52,414 nt of DNA from Cyanobium sp. Cruz CV13-4-11. Its GTDB lineage: Bacteria > Cyanobacteriota > Cyanobacteriia > PCC-6307 > Cyanobiaceae. Under the pieces are notes generated by a model. That model was not told the DNA's origin. It made no database searches and saw only the letters and a program-made list of their open reading frames with translations. The stretch lies in NCBI RefSeq assembly GCF_024346055.1, contig NZ_JAGQCH010000022.1, positions 1-52,414 on the forward strand, written 5' to 3'. Position numbers and translations under genes: made by a program. Below are positions 8,338 through 17,350 of the stretch, piece by piece. Positions within the stretch are counted from its first letter, which is position 1, and every line of letters starts with the position of its first letter.

Positions 8338-8477
8338 ACCATAGCGGATGTCCGCGCGGCGCCGGCGCGATCCCGATCAGAAACGCGCCGAACGCGGGAG
8401 GTGGACTGGACAAGTAGCAGACCTAAAATCTCGCCATGACCAAGGGTCGCCCCGCTGCGATGGCTGTCGCGCCAGTC

Positions 8478-8696
8478 ATGTCCCAAGATCCGCATCTCGA
8501 GGGCCAACGCAACACCCAACGACTCCAAGTCCCTGCGGGTGTCTCCGTCAACCTGACCCTGACCACGCAGAGTTCGGTGTTCGTCAACCTTCGCGACGTC
8601 AGCGACAAAGGCGCCTGTGTGGTACGTCAGGGGACTCTTGACATCCAGGAGGACGACATCGTCACCGTCGAGATCCTGAAGGATGACTCAGGCTGA
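8478..8696 (+). pseudogene. PilZ-domain protein, copy 2, C-terminally truncated
   Basis: 72 residues from ATG 8478. It aligns with the PilZ protein at 7245 from MSQD on, keeping RNTQR (RxxxR) and LRDVSDKGACVVRQG (DxSxxG). It stops at a TGA right after DDSG, where copy 1 continues for about 40 more residues of the beta-barrel. Both ligand motifs survive but the barrel cannot close, so binding is doubtful. A longer in-frame start at 8436 adds 14 residues. It is a recent or ongoing loss of one duplicate. Confidence 0.7.
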
Positions 8697-8756
8697 TCTC
8701 CTGATCAACCAATGATCGGCCCAGATACGCTTTGACGGCCACAGGGCTGGCTGGGC

Positions 8757-9213
8757 TCAGGACGACAGACCTGCACGTTGCTCAACGGCACGGGACAACT
8801 GCAGCAGCCGGTCGTCTGGCGGACCCACCAGTTCAATCAGCAGTGGTTGATTCACTTGCGGCAGAATGTCGAAACGATGTTCACGATAAATCTGCTTGAA
8901 AATGCTATCCACCTCATCGCGGTAAGGATGATCCACCGGGCGAATACCATCATCTTCCATCCCAACCGGCCAGCTGTCGGATTGGTGCACAAAAGCCAGA
9001 ATATCCAGACGATCCAGAGCCTCTCTTACGGCTGGAACCATCGACTGAACGAACGCATCATCAATATCCGTTGAGCGTTGATTTGCCGTGTATTGGGAAT
9101 AGGCAAGATAATCCACCGGTGCCCGATCGCACATAGTCCCCGTGCCTGGCGATTCAGTCGCTCACCACGGTCGACTTGCCCAGAGCGTGGGATCCAGACA
9201 CGGCAATGCGCAT
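8757..9213 (-). pseudogene. AAA/P-loop kinase-like ATPase, internal deletion and frameshift
   Basis: The start MRIAVSGSHALGKSTVVSD keeps a perfect Walker A (GSHALGKST) and then hits a TGA. Fifteen bases later a shifted frame reopens with CDRAPVDYLAYS, which is the conserved (E/D)RSPVDxLAY segment of the same family of small P-loop ATPases. It continues to 8757 with ILAFVHQ and RLLQLSRAVEQ. The roughly 50-70 residues normally lying between Walker A and that motif are missing. So this is one gene joined by a deletion, not two. Function before loss: nucleotide-binding kinase-like, substrate unknown. Confidence 0.75.
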
Positions 9214-9261
9214 CTCAAGGGCCTGAACAGGAGGCCACCCTAATCAGGGGGAGGTCGCCAT

Positions 9262-9288
9262 AAAAAAAGCCCCCTGCCTAGGCAGGGG
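9262..9288 (-). terminator. Rho-independent terminator of psbA
   Basis: CCCCTGCCTAGGCAGGGG (9271-9288) is a perfect palindrome. Read on the minus strand, it is followed by GCTTTTTTT, and it begins 24 bases after the psbA stop. It also separates psbA from the broken ATPase. Confidence 0.92.
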
Positions 9289-9311
9289 ACTCAGTGAATC
9301 GGTGAACCGGA

Positions 9312-10391
9312 TCAGCCGATGGCCGGGGCGGTCAGGGCCACAGGAGTGGCGCTGGCGGCCGCCAGGTCGAGCGGGAAGTTGTGCGCATTGCGCTCGTGCA
9401 TCACTTCCATGCCGAGGCCGGCACGGTTGAGCACGTCAGCCCAGGTGTTGATCACCCGGCCCTGGCCATCCAGGATGGACTGGTTGAAGTTGAAGCCGTT
9501 CAGGTTGAAGGCCATCGTGCTCACGCCCAGGGCGGTGAACCAGATGCCGACCACCGGCCAGGCCGCCAGGAAGAAGTGGAGGCTGCGGCTGTTGTTGAAC
9601 GAGGCGTATTGGAAGATCAGGCGACCGAAGTAACCGTGGGCAGCCACGATGTTGTAGGTCTCTTCCTCTTGGCCGAACTTGTAGCCGTAGTTCTGGGACT
9701 CGCTCTCGGTGGTTTCACGCACCAGGGAGGAGGTCACCAGCGAACCGTGCATGGCGGAGAACAGGGAGCCGCCGAACACACCCGCCACACCCAGCATGTG
9801 GAAGGGGTGCATCAGGATGTTGTGCTCAGCCTGGAACACCAGCATGTAGTTGAAGGTGCCGCTGATGCCGAGGGGCATGCCGTCGGAGAAAGAACCCTGG
9901 CCAAAGGGGTAGATCAGGAACACGGCGCTGGCGGCCGCCACGGGAGCGGAGTAGGCGACGCAGATCCAGGGGCGCATGCCCAGGCGGTAGGAGAGTTCCC
10001 ACTCGCGGCCCATGTAGGCGAAGACGCCGATCAGGAAGTGGAAGACCACCAGCTGGTAGGGGCCACCGTTGTACAGCCACTCGTCGAGGCTGGCGGCTTC
10101 CCAGATGGGGTAGAAGTGCAGGCCGATGGCGTTGCTGGAAGGAACAACGGCGCCGGAGATGATGTTGTTGCCGTACATCAGGGAGCCGGCGACGGGCTCA
10201 CGGATGCCGTCGATGTCGACGGGGGGCGCCGCGATGAAAGCGACGATGAAGCAGATGGTGGCAGCCAGCAGGGTGGGGATCATCAGCACACCGAACCAAC
10301 CGACATAAAGACGGTTGTTGGTGGAGGTGACCCACTCACAGAACTGGTTCCACACTGAAGCGCCGGAGCGCTGCTGGAGAGTGGCGGTCAT
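9312..10391 (-). CDS. psbA: Photosystem II reaction-centre protein D1
   Basis: 359 residues from ATG 10391 ([10 protein letters not shown]). It binds the primary quinone acceptor QB, P680 chlorophylls and the oxygen-evolving cluster in the thylakoid membrane. Five membrane spans and the QB loop [13 protein letters not shown] are intact. Residue 130 is Glu ([12 protein letters not shown]), the hallmark of the high-light D1 form rather than the Gln form. The C-terminal extension after DLAAA is removed by CtpA in maturation. The 64-codon extension upstream of 10391 is not D1-like. It stands alone with its own terminator. Confidence 0.98.
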   Translation of the reverse strand: MTATLQQRSGASVWNQFCEWVTSTNNRLYVGWFGVLMIPTLLAATICFIVAFIAAPPVDIDGIREPVAGSLMYGNNIISGAVVPSSNAIGLHFYPIWEAASLDEWLYNGGPYQLVVFHFLIGVFAYMGREWELSYRLGMRPWICVAYSAPVAAASAVFLIYPFGQGSFSDGMPLGISGTFNYMLVFQAEHNILMHPFHMLGVAGVFGGSLFSAMHGSLVTSSLVRETTESESQNYGYKFGQEEETYNIVAAHGYFGRLIFQYASFNNSRSLHFFLAAWPVVGIWFTALGVSTMAFNLNGFNFNQSILDGQGRVINTWADVLNRAGLGMEVMHERNAHNFPLDLAAASATPVALTAPAIG

Positions 10392-10469
10392 GAGTGCAGA
10401 GAAGTGTGCCGTCGGGCGGAAGCGCGAGCGCGCTGGCCGTGGGCGTAAGGAAGGGCGACGGATCGCCTC

Positions 10470-10510
10470 CGTGCAATGTAACAGACCATTGCGGTTTTTG
10501 CGGCGGCGTT
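10470..10510 (-). promoter_or_regulatory. Candidate psbA promoter
   Basis: On the minus strand, TGTTACATT gives an extended -10 (TGN-TACATT, hexamer at 10475-10480) about 85 bases before the psbA ATG. A clear -35 is not evident. Assigned by motif and position only. Confidence 0.3.
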
Positions 10511-10598
10511 CATGAAGAAACGATGGGCTTCCCGCCTGGCCTGCCCCCCCGGCCGCTGCTAGGAGGTGAGGTGCTCCGGTCATCCCGCCCTGCCGCCG

Positions 10599-10961
10599 AT
10601 GGTCTCGCGTTCGTCGCTTCCTCCCCAGCCACCGCGTACCGCCGGCCAGCGCCTGCGCGGGCCGTTGCCCGCCCTGCTGCTCCTGCCGCTGCTGGTGGCG
10701 GGTTGCCAGGGCTCGCCCAATGCCGAGAGCCGCCGCATCGACCAGCTCGAGCTGAAGATTCAGCAGCTGGAGCAGCGACTGAACAAGGCCGACACGCGCC
10801 CGGACACCGCCGACCCGGCCGGCAAGCCCCCGGCCGGCGTGGTCAAGTCGCTGACCCTGCGCACCGACACCGAAGACGACCGGCTGCGCATCTACTGGGC
10901 CGACGGCACCAAGACCGACCTCCCCTGCACCAAGGAACAGACCACCCTCGTTTGCGGATGA
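10599..10961 (+). CDS. Putative lipoprotein with coiled coil
   Basis: 120 residues from ATG 10599. A hydrophobic segment ends in the lipobox LLVAGC, so Cys near residue 36 should be lipidated. A short coiled coil follows ([17 protein letters not shown]), then a linker and a C-terminal part with two cysteines ([13 protein letters not shown]) that could form a disulfide. It fits a periplasm-facing lipoprotein. Its stop overlaps the ATG of the next gene (ATGA), so both are coupled. The AGGAGG at 10561-10566 is too far from this ATG to set the start with certainty. Family not recognised. Confidence 0.7.
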   Translation: MVSRSSLPPQPPRTAGQRLRGPLPALLLLPLLVAGCQGSPNAESRRIDQLELKIQQLEQRLNKADTRPDTADPAGKPPAGVVKSLTLRTDTEDDRLRIYWADGTKTDLPCTKEQTTLVCG

Positions 10962-11389
10962 CCATGGCTTCCCCCCGACTCCGGCCCCTGCTGGGCGCCC
11001 TTGCCCTGCTGCTGGCCGTCCCCTTGGCGGGGGCCTCCCCGGCCCGGGCCCAGATGACCCAGGAGCAGGCCTTCCAGCGGGGCCGCGCCGCGAACCTGGC
11101 CCGGATGCGGGCCGAGGTGATCAACGGCGGCCTCGGTGTCTATCGGCCCGCCGCCTGCATGTACGAGCGCAGCGGTGGCAGCTGCCTGGTGCGCGCCGAT
11201 GCCGACGGCTTCCTGTTCCGCTTCTACGGCGGCGTCCCCGGCTGGGTCCAGCTCGGCCTGCCGCCGACCGTTGAGAGCGAGATCCTGGTCGCCCCGGATG
11301 GTCGCAGCGTCGTGAGCGTCGCTTACAACGGCCCGCCCCGTTCCCAGCCGGCGCCCGCCGGCCAGCCCCAGGCTCAGCCTGGGCTCTGA
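10958..11389 (+). CDS. Secreted hypothetical protein
   Basis: 143 residues. The N-terminus ([20 protein letters not shown], then PARAQ) is a clear signal peptide with an ARA-Q cleavage site. The mature part has [17 protein letters not shown] and [18 protein letters not shown], a pair of cysteines and a proline-rich tail. It is conserved beside psbA in picocyanobacteria as far as I recall, but I cannot name a family. Start overlaps the previous stop by four bases; the stop overlaps the convergent aspartoacylase gene by 16 bases. Confidence 0.75.
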   Translation: MTMASPRLRPLLGALALLLAVPLAGASPARAQMTQEQAFQRGRAANLARMRAEVINGGLGVYRPAACMYERSGGSCLVRADADGFLFRFYGGVPGWVQLGLPPTVESEILVAPDGRSVVSVAYNGPPRSQPAPAGQPQAQPGL

Positions 11390-12333
11390 AGCTCCCGGGC
11401 CAGGTCGCCCAGGGCCTGGCCCCAGCCCGGCTCCACCGGCCACGACTCCCGGCGGGTGAGGCTGAGGGCGATGCCCTTCTCGCCGTAGGCCGCCTCGTTG
11501 ATGAACACGGCCCAGACCGGCCCATCCCCCTGATCGGCCTGGGGGTGAAAAGGGATCGTGAGGCCCTCCGCCGTGAGGAACAGGGGATCGCCGGCGCCGA
11601 TCGGCTGCCAGTCGCGTCCCTGGCGTTGCGGGTGCACCACCGCCGCCGGGGAGCCGTCGTCATGGCGCGGCAGATCGAGGCTGCCCAGGTGCCGGTGCAC
11701 CACCAGCCGCTCCGGCTGGCGCAGGGCTCCGGAGCGGGCCTCCGCCAGCACCTCCAGGGCCGCCTCCAGGGCCAGCTGGCTCTGGAGACAGATCGGCGCC
11801 TGGATCACACCCTGGGGCACCGGACCCACCTCCACCACCAGCCCGCAGGGCCAGCACTCCACCAGATAGCCGGTCTGGGCCCGGTCCTGCTCATGCAGGT
11901 AGATCGGCAGGCCCAGGCGCCGCTGCAGGCCCGACGCCAGCGCCAGATCGGCCGGCCGCCGGCCATAGACCACCAGGCTGCTGCCCATGGCGGCGGTGGT
12001 GCTGTGCAGGTCGAGGGCCACCAGGCAGGGGGCGCTGCCGTCGGGGCCGTGGAGAGCCAGCAGCTCCCGCGCCCGCCGCAGTTCCCGGTCCCCCGGCCCG
12101 AGGGCGTCCAGCAAGGCTGGCACGAAACTGCGGTTGAGGTCCCGATCCAGGTAGCGGACCCCGGCGGCATGGGCCGCGGGGTTGCCCAGCACCAGCTCCA
12201 GGCCGAGGCCACTGCTGCGCAGCAGCGCCGGCTGCCGTCGCCAGGTCTTCAGCAGCCAGGGCGCGTTGCGCTCGTTGCCGTGGGTGCCCCCCACCACCAT
12301 CACCCTGCCCGCCGCCATCGCCTGCTCGCTCAC
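11374..12333 (-). CDS. Aspartoacylase/succinylglutamate-desuccinylase family hydrolase
   Basis: 319 residues. Zinc-carboxypeptidase-like motifs: GGTHGNERN (zinc ligands His and Glu) near residue 15, DLNRSF near residue 63, and [13 protein letters not shown] (zinc His) near residue 104, with [10 protein letters not shown] later. Aspartoacylase splits N-acyl-aspartate to aspartate and a carboxylate. In picocyanobacteria this gene sits next to psbA; the true acyl substrate there is not known to me. The ATG at 12333 starts [16 protein letters not shown]. It converges with the secreted-protein gene on its right end. Confidence 0.88.
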   Translation of the reverse strand: MSEQAMAAGRVMVVGGTHGNERNAPWLLKTWRRQPALLRSSGLGLELVLGNPAAHAAGVRYLDRDLNRSFVPALLDALGPGDRELRRARELLALHGPDGSAPCLVALDLHSTTAAMGSSLVVYGRRPADLALASGLQRRLGLPIYLHEQDRAQTGYLVECWPCGLVVEVGPVPQGVIQAPICLQSQLALEAALEVLAEARSGALRQPERLVVHRHLGSLDLPRHDDGSPAAVVHPQRQGRDWQPIGAGDPLFLTAEGLTIPFHPQADQGDGPVWAVFINEAAYGEKGIALSLTRRESWPVEPGWGQALGDLARELQSPG

Positions 12334-12379
12334 GGGCTCCAGCCTGGCGCAGAGTCAGGGCTGGACTGCGCTGATTCCC

Positions 12380-13375
12380 ATGGCCCCGCCCGCCACCCTG
12401 GTCCGCACCGCCCGGCAGCTCTGGCAGTGCCAGTGGCGCCTGCTGATGGGTGGGCTCGGACCCGCCGACGGCCAGGGCCGCTACCGCCGCCCAGCGGGAG
12501 CCTTCACCAACCTGCCGCCACTGCCGCAGGACGCCGCCGACCCGGGCGGCCACGTGCTGATCGTGGGCCGCAGCTGCCCCTGGGCCCACCGGGCCTGGCT
12601 CACCTGGACCCTGCGGGGTCTGGCCCCCACGGTCGAGACGGTGGTGGTGGTGCCCGATCCGGCCGCCGGCCGCTGGCGCTTCGCGGCGCCCTTCGAGGGC
12701 TGCCAGACCCTGCTCGACCTCTACCGCCGCTGCGGCGCCGATCCCCGGGCCCGGGCCACGGTGCCGGCGCTCTATTCCCGCAGCCGGGGACAGATCCTGG
12801 TCAGCGAGAGTGCCCGCCTGATCGAGCTGCTCAACGCCTGGCCCGCGGCGGCCGCGGCACCGGACCTGGCCCCGCCGGACGATCTTGCGGCGATCGCCGC
12901 CTGGCGGGAGCGGCTGCAGGGTGACGTGAACGACGGGGTGTACCGCTGCGGCTTCGCCCGCAACCAGGCGGCCTACAACGAAGCGGAAACGGCCCTGTTC
13001 GCCGCTCTGGAGGCCGTCGAGGCCAGCCTCGTGGCCCAGGGGGAGGCCGGCAGCGGCTGGCTCTGCGGCGGAACCCAGCCCAGCCTGGCGGACGTGGTGC
13101 TGTTCCCCACCCTGATCCGGATGGAGCTGGTCTACGCGCCGCTGTTCGGCTGCAGCCGCCGTCCCCTCTGGCAACTGCCGCGGCTGTGGGACTGGCGGCG
13201 CCGCTTCCATGGCCTGGCGGGGGTGGCGGCCACCTGCTTCCCGGACGCCTGGCGCAGCGACTACTTCGGGGCCCTCTTCCCCCTGCATCCCTCCGGCATC
13301 GTCCCGGCGGGACCGGACCTGGCCACACTGGTAGGCAGCCCGCCCCCGGCCGCCCCCGGCGCTCCCACCCGATGA
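12380..13375 (+). CDS. Glutathione S-transferase, Xi-class-like (glutathionyl-hydroquinone reductase type)
   Basis: 331 residues. The thioredoxin-like domain carries VGRSCPWAHRAWLTWTLRGL, with the active-site cysteine in CPWAHR typical of Xi-class enzymes that reduce glutathionyl-hydroquinones. The all-helical C-terminal domain includes NDGVYRCGFARNQAAYNEA and TQPSLADVVLFPTLIR. Start ATG 12380 gives a normal family N-terminus; the longer frame overlaps the divergent aspartoacylase. The stop overlaps the ATG of the DUF2301 gene, so the three genes to 15950 form a tight operon. Confidence 0.88.
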   Translation: MAPPATLVRTARQLWQCQWRLLMGGLGPADGQGRYRRPAGAFTNLPPLPQDAADPGGHVLIVGRSCPWAHRAWLTWTLRGLAPTVETVVVVPDPAAGRWRFAAPFEGCQTLLDLYRRCGADPRARATVPALYSRSRGQILVSESARLIELLNAWPAAAAAPDLAPPDDLAAIAAWRERLQGDVNDGVYRCGFARNQAAYNEAETALFAALEAVEASLVAQGEAGSGWLCGGTQPSLADVVLFPTLIRMELVYAPLFGCSRRPLWQLPRLWDWRRRFHGLAGVAATCFPDAWRSDYFGALFPLHPSGIVPAGPDLATLVGSPPPAAPGAPTR

Positions 13376-14040
13376 ACAGCACCCTGGCCACCCCGGATGG
13401 CGCCGACCCCGTCTTTGAAGGGGTGTATGGCCACTTCACGATCACCGCCACCGACCGCCGCGAGGTGCTGGGCTACCGACTGGCGCTCACGGCCGTCGCC
13501 CTGGGCCAGCTGGCCCTGCTGGCCCAGTGGCGCCAGCTGGGCCCAGGCCTGCTCTGGCCCTGGTTGCTGGTGATGGCGGCCGGGCTGGGCCTGGCCCTGC
13601 GCTGGATCCACATCTACCTGCGTCCCCTGCACCGGGCCCTGCAGCTGTTCTGGCTGGCCGGTTGCCTGGGCGGGGTGCTGCTGGCCCTGCGGGCCGGACC
13701 GGGCCAGATGCTCCCCGCCCTGGCCCAGCAGCCCCTGTGGATCCTGGCGGTGGGGCCCTTCTTCGCTGCCCTGGCCGGCATCGGCTTCAAGGAGTTCTTC
13801 TGCTTCCAGCGCCCCGAGGCGATCGGCGTCACCCTGCTGCTGCCCCTGGCCCTACTCGGGCGCCTGGCCGGACTGCTCAGCCCCGCCACCACCGCCAGCC
13901 TGCTGGCCGCCGAAGCCCTGCTGCTGCTGGTGCTCTGCCTGCGCAAGTTCCCCATGCCGGCGGCGGCGGATGTGGGCGACAAGAGCGTCTTCGCCCACCT
14001 GGAGCAGCAGCGCCTGGGCCTGGGCGGCGACACCCCATGA
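13372..14040 (+). CDS. DUF2301 integral membrane protein
   Basis: 222 residues, about six hydrophobic segments. Conserved stretches are VFEGVYGHFTITATDRREVLGYR at the N-terminus (no more than part shown), RWIHIYLRPLHRALQ and AGIGFKEFFCFQRPEA, which match the DUF2301 family found in cyanobacteria and some proteobacteria. Function unknown. It overlaps its upstream neighbour by ATGA and the downstream ABC-F gene by ATGA, implying translational coupling and a shared transcript. Confidence 0.85.
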   Translation: MNSTLATPDGADPVFEGVYGHFTITATDRREVLGYRLALTAVALGQLALLAQWRQLGPGLLWPWLLVMAAGLGLALRWIHIYLRPLHRALQLFWLAGCLGGVLLALRAGPGQMLPALAQQPLWILAVGPFFAALAGIGFKEFFCFQRPEAIGVTLLLPLALLGRLAGLLSPATTASLLAAEALLLLVLCLRKFPMPAAADVGDKSVFAHLEQQRLGLGGDTP

Positions 14041-15950
14041 GCGCGATCAGCCTGGTGGGGGCGGCCAAGGACTTCGGCCTGCGCAGCCTGTTCGCCGACC
14101 TCGACCTGCACGTGGGCGAGCGGGACCGGCTGGGGCTGATCGGCCCCAACGGCGCCGGCAAGAGCACCCTGCTGCGGGTGCTGGCGGGCCTCGAACCGCT
14201 CGATCGGGGCGAGCGGCGCTGCCACGCCCGCACCCGGGTTGTGCTGCTCGACCAGGAGCCCCGGCTGGATCCCTCCCTGACCGTTCTGGAGCAGGCGTTC
14301 GCCGGTGACGGGGAAGCCATGGCCCTGCTGCGGGCGTACGCCGGCGTGAGCCACCAGCTGGCCCTCCATCCAGAGGACGACCAGCTCCTGGCCCGCCTCA
14401 GCGCCCTGCAGCACCGCATGGACGGCTGCCAGGCCTGGGATCTGGAGCGCCGCTGCCGGGAGGTGCTGGAGCGCCTGGGCATCGACGCGGCCCACCAGGA
14501 GCGGACGATCGGCGAGCTGTCCGGCGGCAACCGGCGCCGCGTCGCCCTGGCGGCGGCCCTGGTGGCCGAGCCGGAGGTGCTGCTGCTGGACGAACCCACC
14601 AACCACCTCGACGCCGAGGGGGTGGAGTGGCTGCAGAGCTACCTGGATCGCTTCGCCGGCGCCCTGGTGCTCGTCACCCACGACCGCTACCTGCTGGATC
14701 GGGTCACCCGCCGGATCGTGGCGGTGGAGCGGGGCGAGGCCCGGCCCTACGAAGGCAATTACGGCACCTACCTGGGCCTGAAGGCGGCTGAAGAGGAGGC
14801 CGAGGCCTCCACCGCCGCCAAGCTCAAGGGGACCCTGCGGCGGGAACTGGCCTGGTTGCGCCAGGGCCCCAAGGCCCGCAGCACCAAACAGAAGGCCCGG
14901 CTGCAACGCATCGATGCCCTGCTGGAGGCCCCCGCCCGCCAGGGACGCACCAGCCTGGCGATGGCCGCCACCGCCCGGCGCATCGGCAAGCGGGCGATCA
15001 CCGCTGAGGGGCTGGCGGTGGCCGTGGGTGAGCGCACCCTGCTGCGGGACTTCAGCTACGACTTCAGTCCCGAGGACCGGGTGGGGATCATCGGGCCCAA
15101 TGGAGTCGGCAAATCCAGCCTGCTGGAGGTGATTTCCGGACGGCGTCCCCCCAGCGACGGCCTGCTGGAGCTGGGGGCCACGGTGAAGCTGGCCTACTTC
15201 GACCAGCACAGCGACGTGCTGCTGGCCAAGGACGGCAAGCGCAAGGTGATCGAGGTGGTGCAGGAGGCCGCCAGCCGGGTGCAGGTGGACGGGGTGGAGC
15301 TGACGGCCTCCCAGCTGCTGGAGAGGTTCCTGTTCCCCCCCGCCCAGCAGCACCAGCCGGTGGCGAAGCTTTCGGGGGGCGAGCGGCGGCGGCTGCACCT
15401 CTGCCGGCTGCTGATCGAGGCCCCCAACGTGCTGCTGCTGGATGAACCCACCAACGACCTCGATGTCCACACCCTGAGCGTGCTGGAGGAGTTCCTCGAC
15501 GATTTCCGCGGCTGTGTGGTGGTGGTCTCCCACGACCGCTGGTTCCTGGATCGCACCGTCGACCGCCTGTTCCACTTCGAGGACGGCCGGCTGGAGCGCT
15601 TCGAGGGCAACTACAGCAGCTGGCTGGAGCGACGGGCAGAGTCGCCGGCCACCGCCCCTGGTCCTGCCGCCGCCGCCCCGGAAACCGCCAAGCGCCCAGC
15701 CCCATCCGCCAAGGTGCCGGCGGACGGCCCCCGGCGGCGCAGCTTCAAGGAGGCCCGGGAGCTGGAGCGCCTGGAAACCGAGCTGCCCCAGCTCGAACAG
15801 CAACGCCGCGAGCTGGAGCAGCACCTGGCGGCTCCCAGTGGCCCGGATTACGCCCGCCTGGAGGAGCTGACCCACGAGCTGGCGGCCCTGGTGGAGCGGA
15901 TCGACGCGGCGGAGGAGCGCTGGCTGGTGCTGAGCGAACTGGCCGCCTGA
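14037..15950 (+). CDS. ABC-F ATPase, Uup-like
   Basis: 637 residues with two nucleotide-binding domains on one chain and no membrane domain. Domain 1: GLIGPNGAGKST, LSGGNRRRVALAAAL, LLLDEPTNHLD. The linker near residues 260-330 is basic (RELAWLRQGPKARSTKQKAR), as in ribosome-binding ABC-F proteins. Domain 2: GIIGPNGVGKSS, LSGGERRRLHLCRLL, LLLDEPTNDLD. A C-terminal coiled coil (ELERLETELPQLEQQRRELE) is typical of Uup, which acts in translation rescue and in transposon precise-excision control. Both Walker sets are intact. ATG 14037 overlaps the DUF2301 stop. Confidence 0.93.
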   Translation: MSAISLVGAAKDFGLRSLFADLDLHVGERDRLGLIGPNGAGKSTLLRVLAGLEPLDRGERRCHARTRVVLLDQEPRLDPSLTVLEQAFAGDGEAMALLRAYAGVSHQLALHPEDDQLLARLSALQHRMDGCQAWDLERRCREVLERLGIDAAHQERTIGELSGGNRRRVALAAALVAEPEVLLLDEPTNHLDAEGVEWLQSYLDRFAGALVLVTHDRYLLDRVTRRIVAVERGEARPYEGNYGTYLGLKAAEEEAEASTAAKLKGTLRRELAWLRQGPKARSTKQKARLQRIDALLEAPARQGRTSLAMAATARRIGKRAITAEGLAVAVGERTLLRDFSYDFSPEDRVGIIGPNGVGKSSLLEVISGRRPPSDGLLELGATVKLAYFDQHSDVLLAKDGKRKVIEVVQEAASRVQVDGVELTASQLLERFLFPPAQQHQPVAKLSGGERRRLHLCRLLIEAPNVLLLDEPTNDLDVHTLSVLEEFLDDFRGCVVVVSHDRWFLDRTVDRLFHFEDGRLERFEGNYSSWLERRAESPATAPGPAAAAPETAKRPAPSAKVPADGPRRRSFKEARELERLETELPQLEQQRRELEQHLAAPSGPDYARLEELTHELAALVERIDAAEERWLVLSELAA

Positions 15951-16061
15951 GCGCCGCTGCCGGGGCGATGGGTGTGCGGGACCCCACAGGAAAAGGCGGC
16001 GATCCTGCCCCGCCCGTATGGTGGCTGCGGTGAGTTCCGGCTCGTGAAGGCCGGTTTTTGC

Positions 16062-16280
16062 ATGAAGACGATCGACGACCACATCGAGAAGGACAAGGTC
16101 GAGATTGAATCGGCCAAGGCCGACGGCAATCTCGGCAAGGTGCGCCATCTCGAGGAGGAGCTCAAGGCCCTCAATGAGTACAAGGAGCACCACCCCGAGG
16201 ACAGCCACGACCCCAGCCCCCTCGAGGTGTACTGCGACCTCAACCCCGAAGCGCCCGAGTGCCGCGTCTACGACGACTGA
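16062..16280 (+). CDS. cp12: CP12 Calvin-cycle regulator
   Basis: 72 residues from ATG 16062. The C-terminal YCDLNPEAPECRVYDD holds the cysteine pair that inserts into the GAPDH active site when oxidised, forming the GAPDH-CP12-PRK dark complex. The N-terminal cysteine pair present in plant and many cyanobacterial CP12 is absent, so only the GAPDH-binding disulfide can form. N-terminal DDHIEKDKVEIESAKADGN matches the picocyanobacterial form. A longer frame from 15972 is not CP12-like. It is a small single gene converging on obgE. Confidence 0.93.
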   Translation: MKTIDDHIEKDKVEIESAKADGNLGKVRHLEEELKALNEYKEHHPEDSHDPSPLEVYCDLNPEAPECRVYDD

Positions 16281-16293
16281 TCCCCTGACCAGC

Positions 16294-17286
16294 TCAGGCG
16301 ATGCCCAGCTGCTGCCAGACGGCGGCCAGCAGGGTATCGAGCCCCTGGGAGGCGGCGGCGGAGATGACAAGGGGGGGCTGGCCGGTGTGGGTGGCGATGG
16401 CCAGCACCCGTTCCTCCAGTTCCTCCGCATCACACAGCTCCATCTTGTTGAGCACCACCAGGCGGGGGCGTTCGCTGAGCCCGTTGCCGTAGGCGGCGAG
16501 CTCCTCCTCGACCACCAGCAGATCCCTGAGCACGTCGTCGCCGCCCGCATCCACCAGATGCAGCAGCAGGCGGGTGCGCTCGATGTGGCGCAGGAATTCG
16601 TGGCCCAGGCCGGCCCCGCGGGCCGCCCCGGCGATCAGGCCTGGGATGTCGGCGAAGACGGTGCCGTCCCCGCTCGGCCGTCGCACCACCCCCAGGTTGG
16701 GCACCAGGGTGGTGAAGGGGTAGTCGGCGATCTTGGGCCGGGCGGCGGAGAGCACGGCGATCAGGGTGCTCTTGCCGGCATTGGGCAGGCCGATGATCCC
16801 CACCTCAGCCAGCAGCTTGAGCTCCAGCTGCAGCTTCCACTCCTCGCCCTCCTTGCCCTCGGTGAACTTTTCCGGGGCCCGGTTGCGGTTGCTGAGGTAG
16901 TGGGCGTTGCCCAACCCACCGCGGCCGCCGGCCGCCACCAGCAGCTCCTCACCGGCATGGGTGAGATCCCCCAGCAGGATGCCGGTGCGGCAGTCGCGCA
17001 CCTCCGTGCCGCAGGGCACCCGGATGGTGAGGGTGGGGGCACTGGCCCCGGAGGAGCGGTTCGGGCCACCGCGACGGCCGTCATCGGCGGCGAACAGGCG
17101 TCGGTACTTGAAATCCAGCAGGGTCTGGAGATTGGAATCGGCCACGAGGAGCACGTCGCCACCGCGACCCCCATCGCCCCCGGATGGCCCACCGGCGGGG
17201 ACGTATTTCTCACGACGGAAGGCCACGATGCCGTCGCCGCCGCGGCCGGCGCGCACGGCGATGCGGGCCTGATCGATGAACTGCAA
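16294..17286 (-). CDS. obgE: GTPase Obg/CgtA
   Basis: 330 residues. The glycine-rich Obg fold spans residues 1-158 ([44 protein letters not shown]). The GTPase part has G1 [10 protein letters not shown]2/G3 [10 protein letters not shown] and ADIPGLI, and G4 LNKMEL. It helps 50S ribosome assembly and stress signalling. The start is TTG 17286 (reads [14 protein letters not shown]), which matches the family N-terminus; an ATG further out at 17382 would overlap the divergent ABC gene and adds unrelated residues. The C-terminal TGS-like tail found in some species is absent. Confidence 0.92.
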   Translation of the reverse strand: MQFIDQARIAVRAGRGGDGIVAFRREKYVPAGGPSGGDGGRGGDVLLVADSNLQTLLDFKYRRLFAADDGRRGGPNRSSGASAPTLTIRVPCGTEVRDCRTGILLGDLTHAGEELLVAAGGRGGLGNAHYLSNRNRAPEKFTEGKEGEEWKLQLELKLLAEVGIIGLPNAGKSTLIAVLSAARPKIADYPFTTLVPNLGVVRRPSGDGTVFADIPGLIAGAARGAGLGHEFLRHIERTRLLLHLVDAGGDDVLRDLLVVEEELAAYGNGLSERPRLVVLNKMELCDAEELEERVLAIATHTGQPPLVISAAASQGLDTLLAAVWQQLGIA

Positions 17287-17350
17287 GGAAGGTTTTCGGC
17301 CGGGGCTCGGATGAGGAACAACCCTAGGATCCCCCGGTTGCAGCGCTTGT

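Larger units (their letters stand above)
6946..8696. repeat. Tandem duplication, two diverged units of about 0.65-0.7 kb
   Basis: Unit 1 (about 6946-7583) and unit 2 (about 7989-8696) share three blocks in the same order: a TWEDLLGRR-type gene end on the minus strand; a GCTCGGTGCTGGTT... block (about 7037-7093 and 8277-8334) with AAGGCGAAC and TTCGCC; and a PilZ gene on the plus strand. Divergence is high and unit 2 is damaged, so the duplication is old. Confidence 0.7.

Noticed and set aside
10566-10598. GTG at 10566 as the lipoprotein start
   Set aside because: It overlaps the AGGAGG itself and adds residues before a normal signal sequence.
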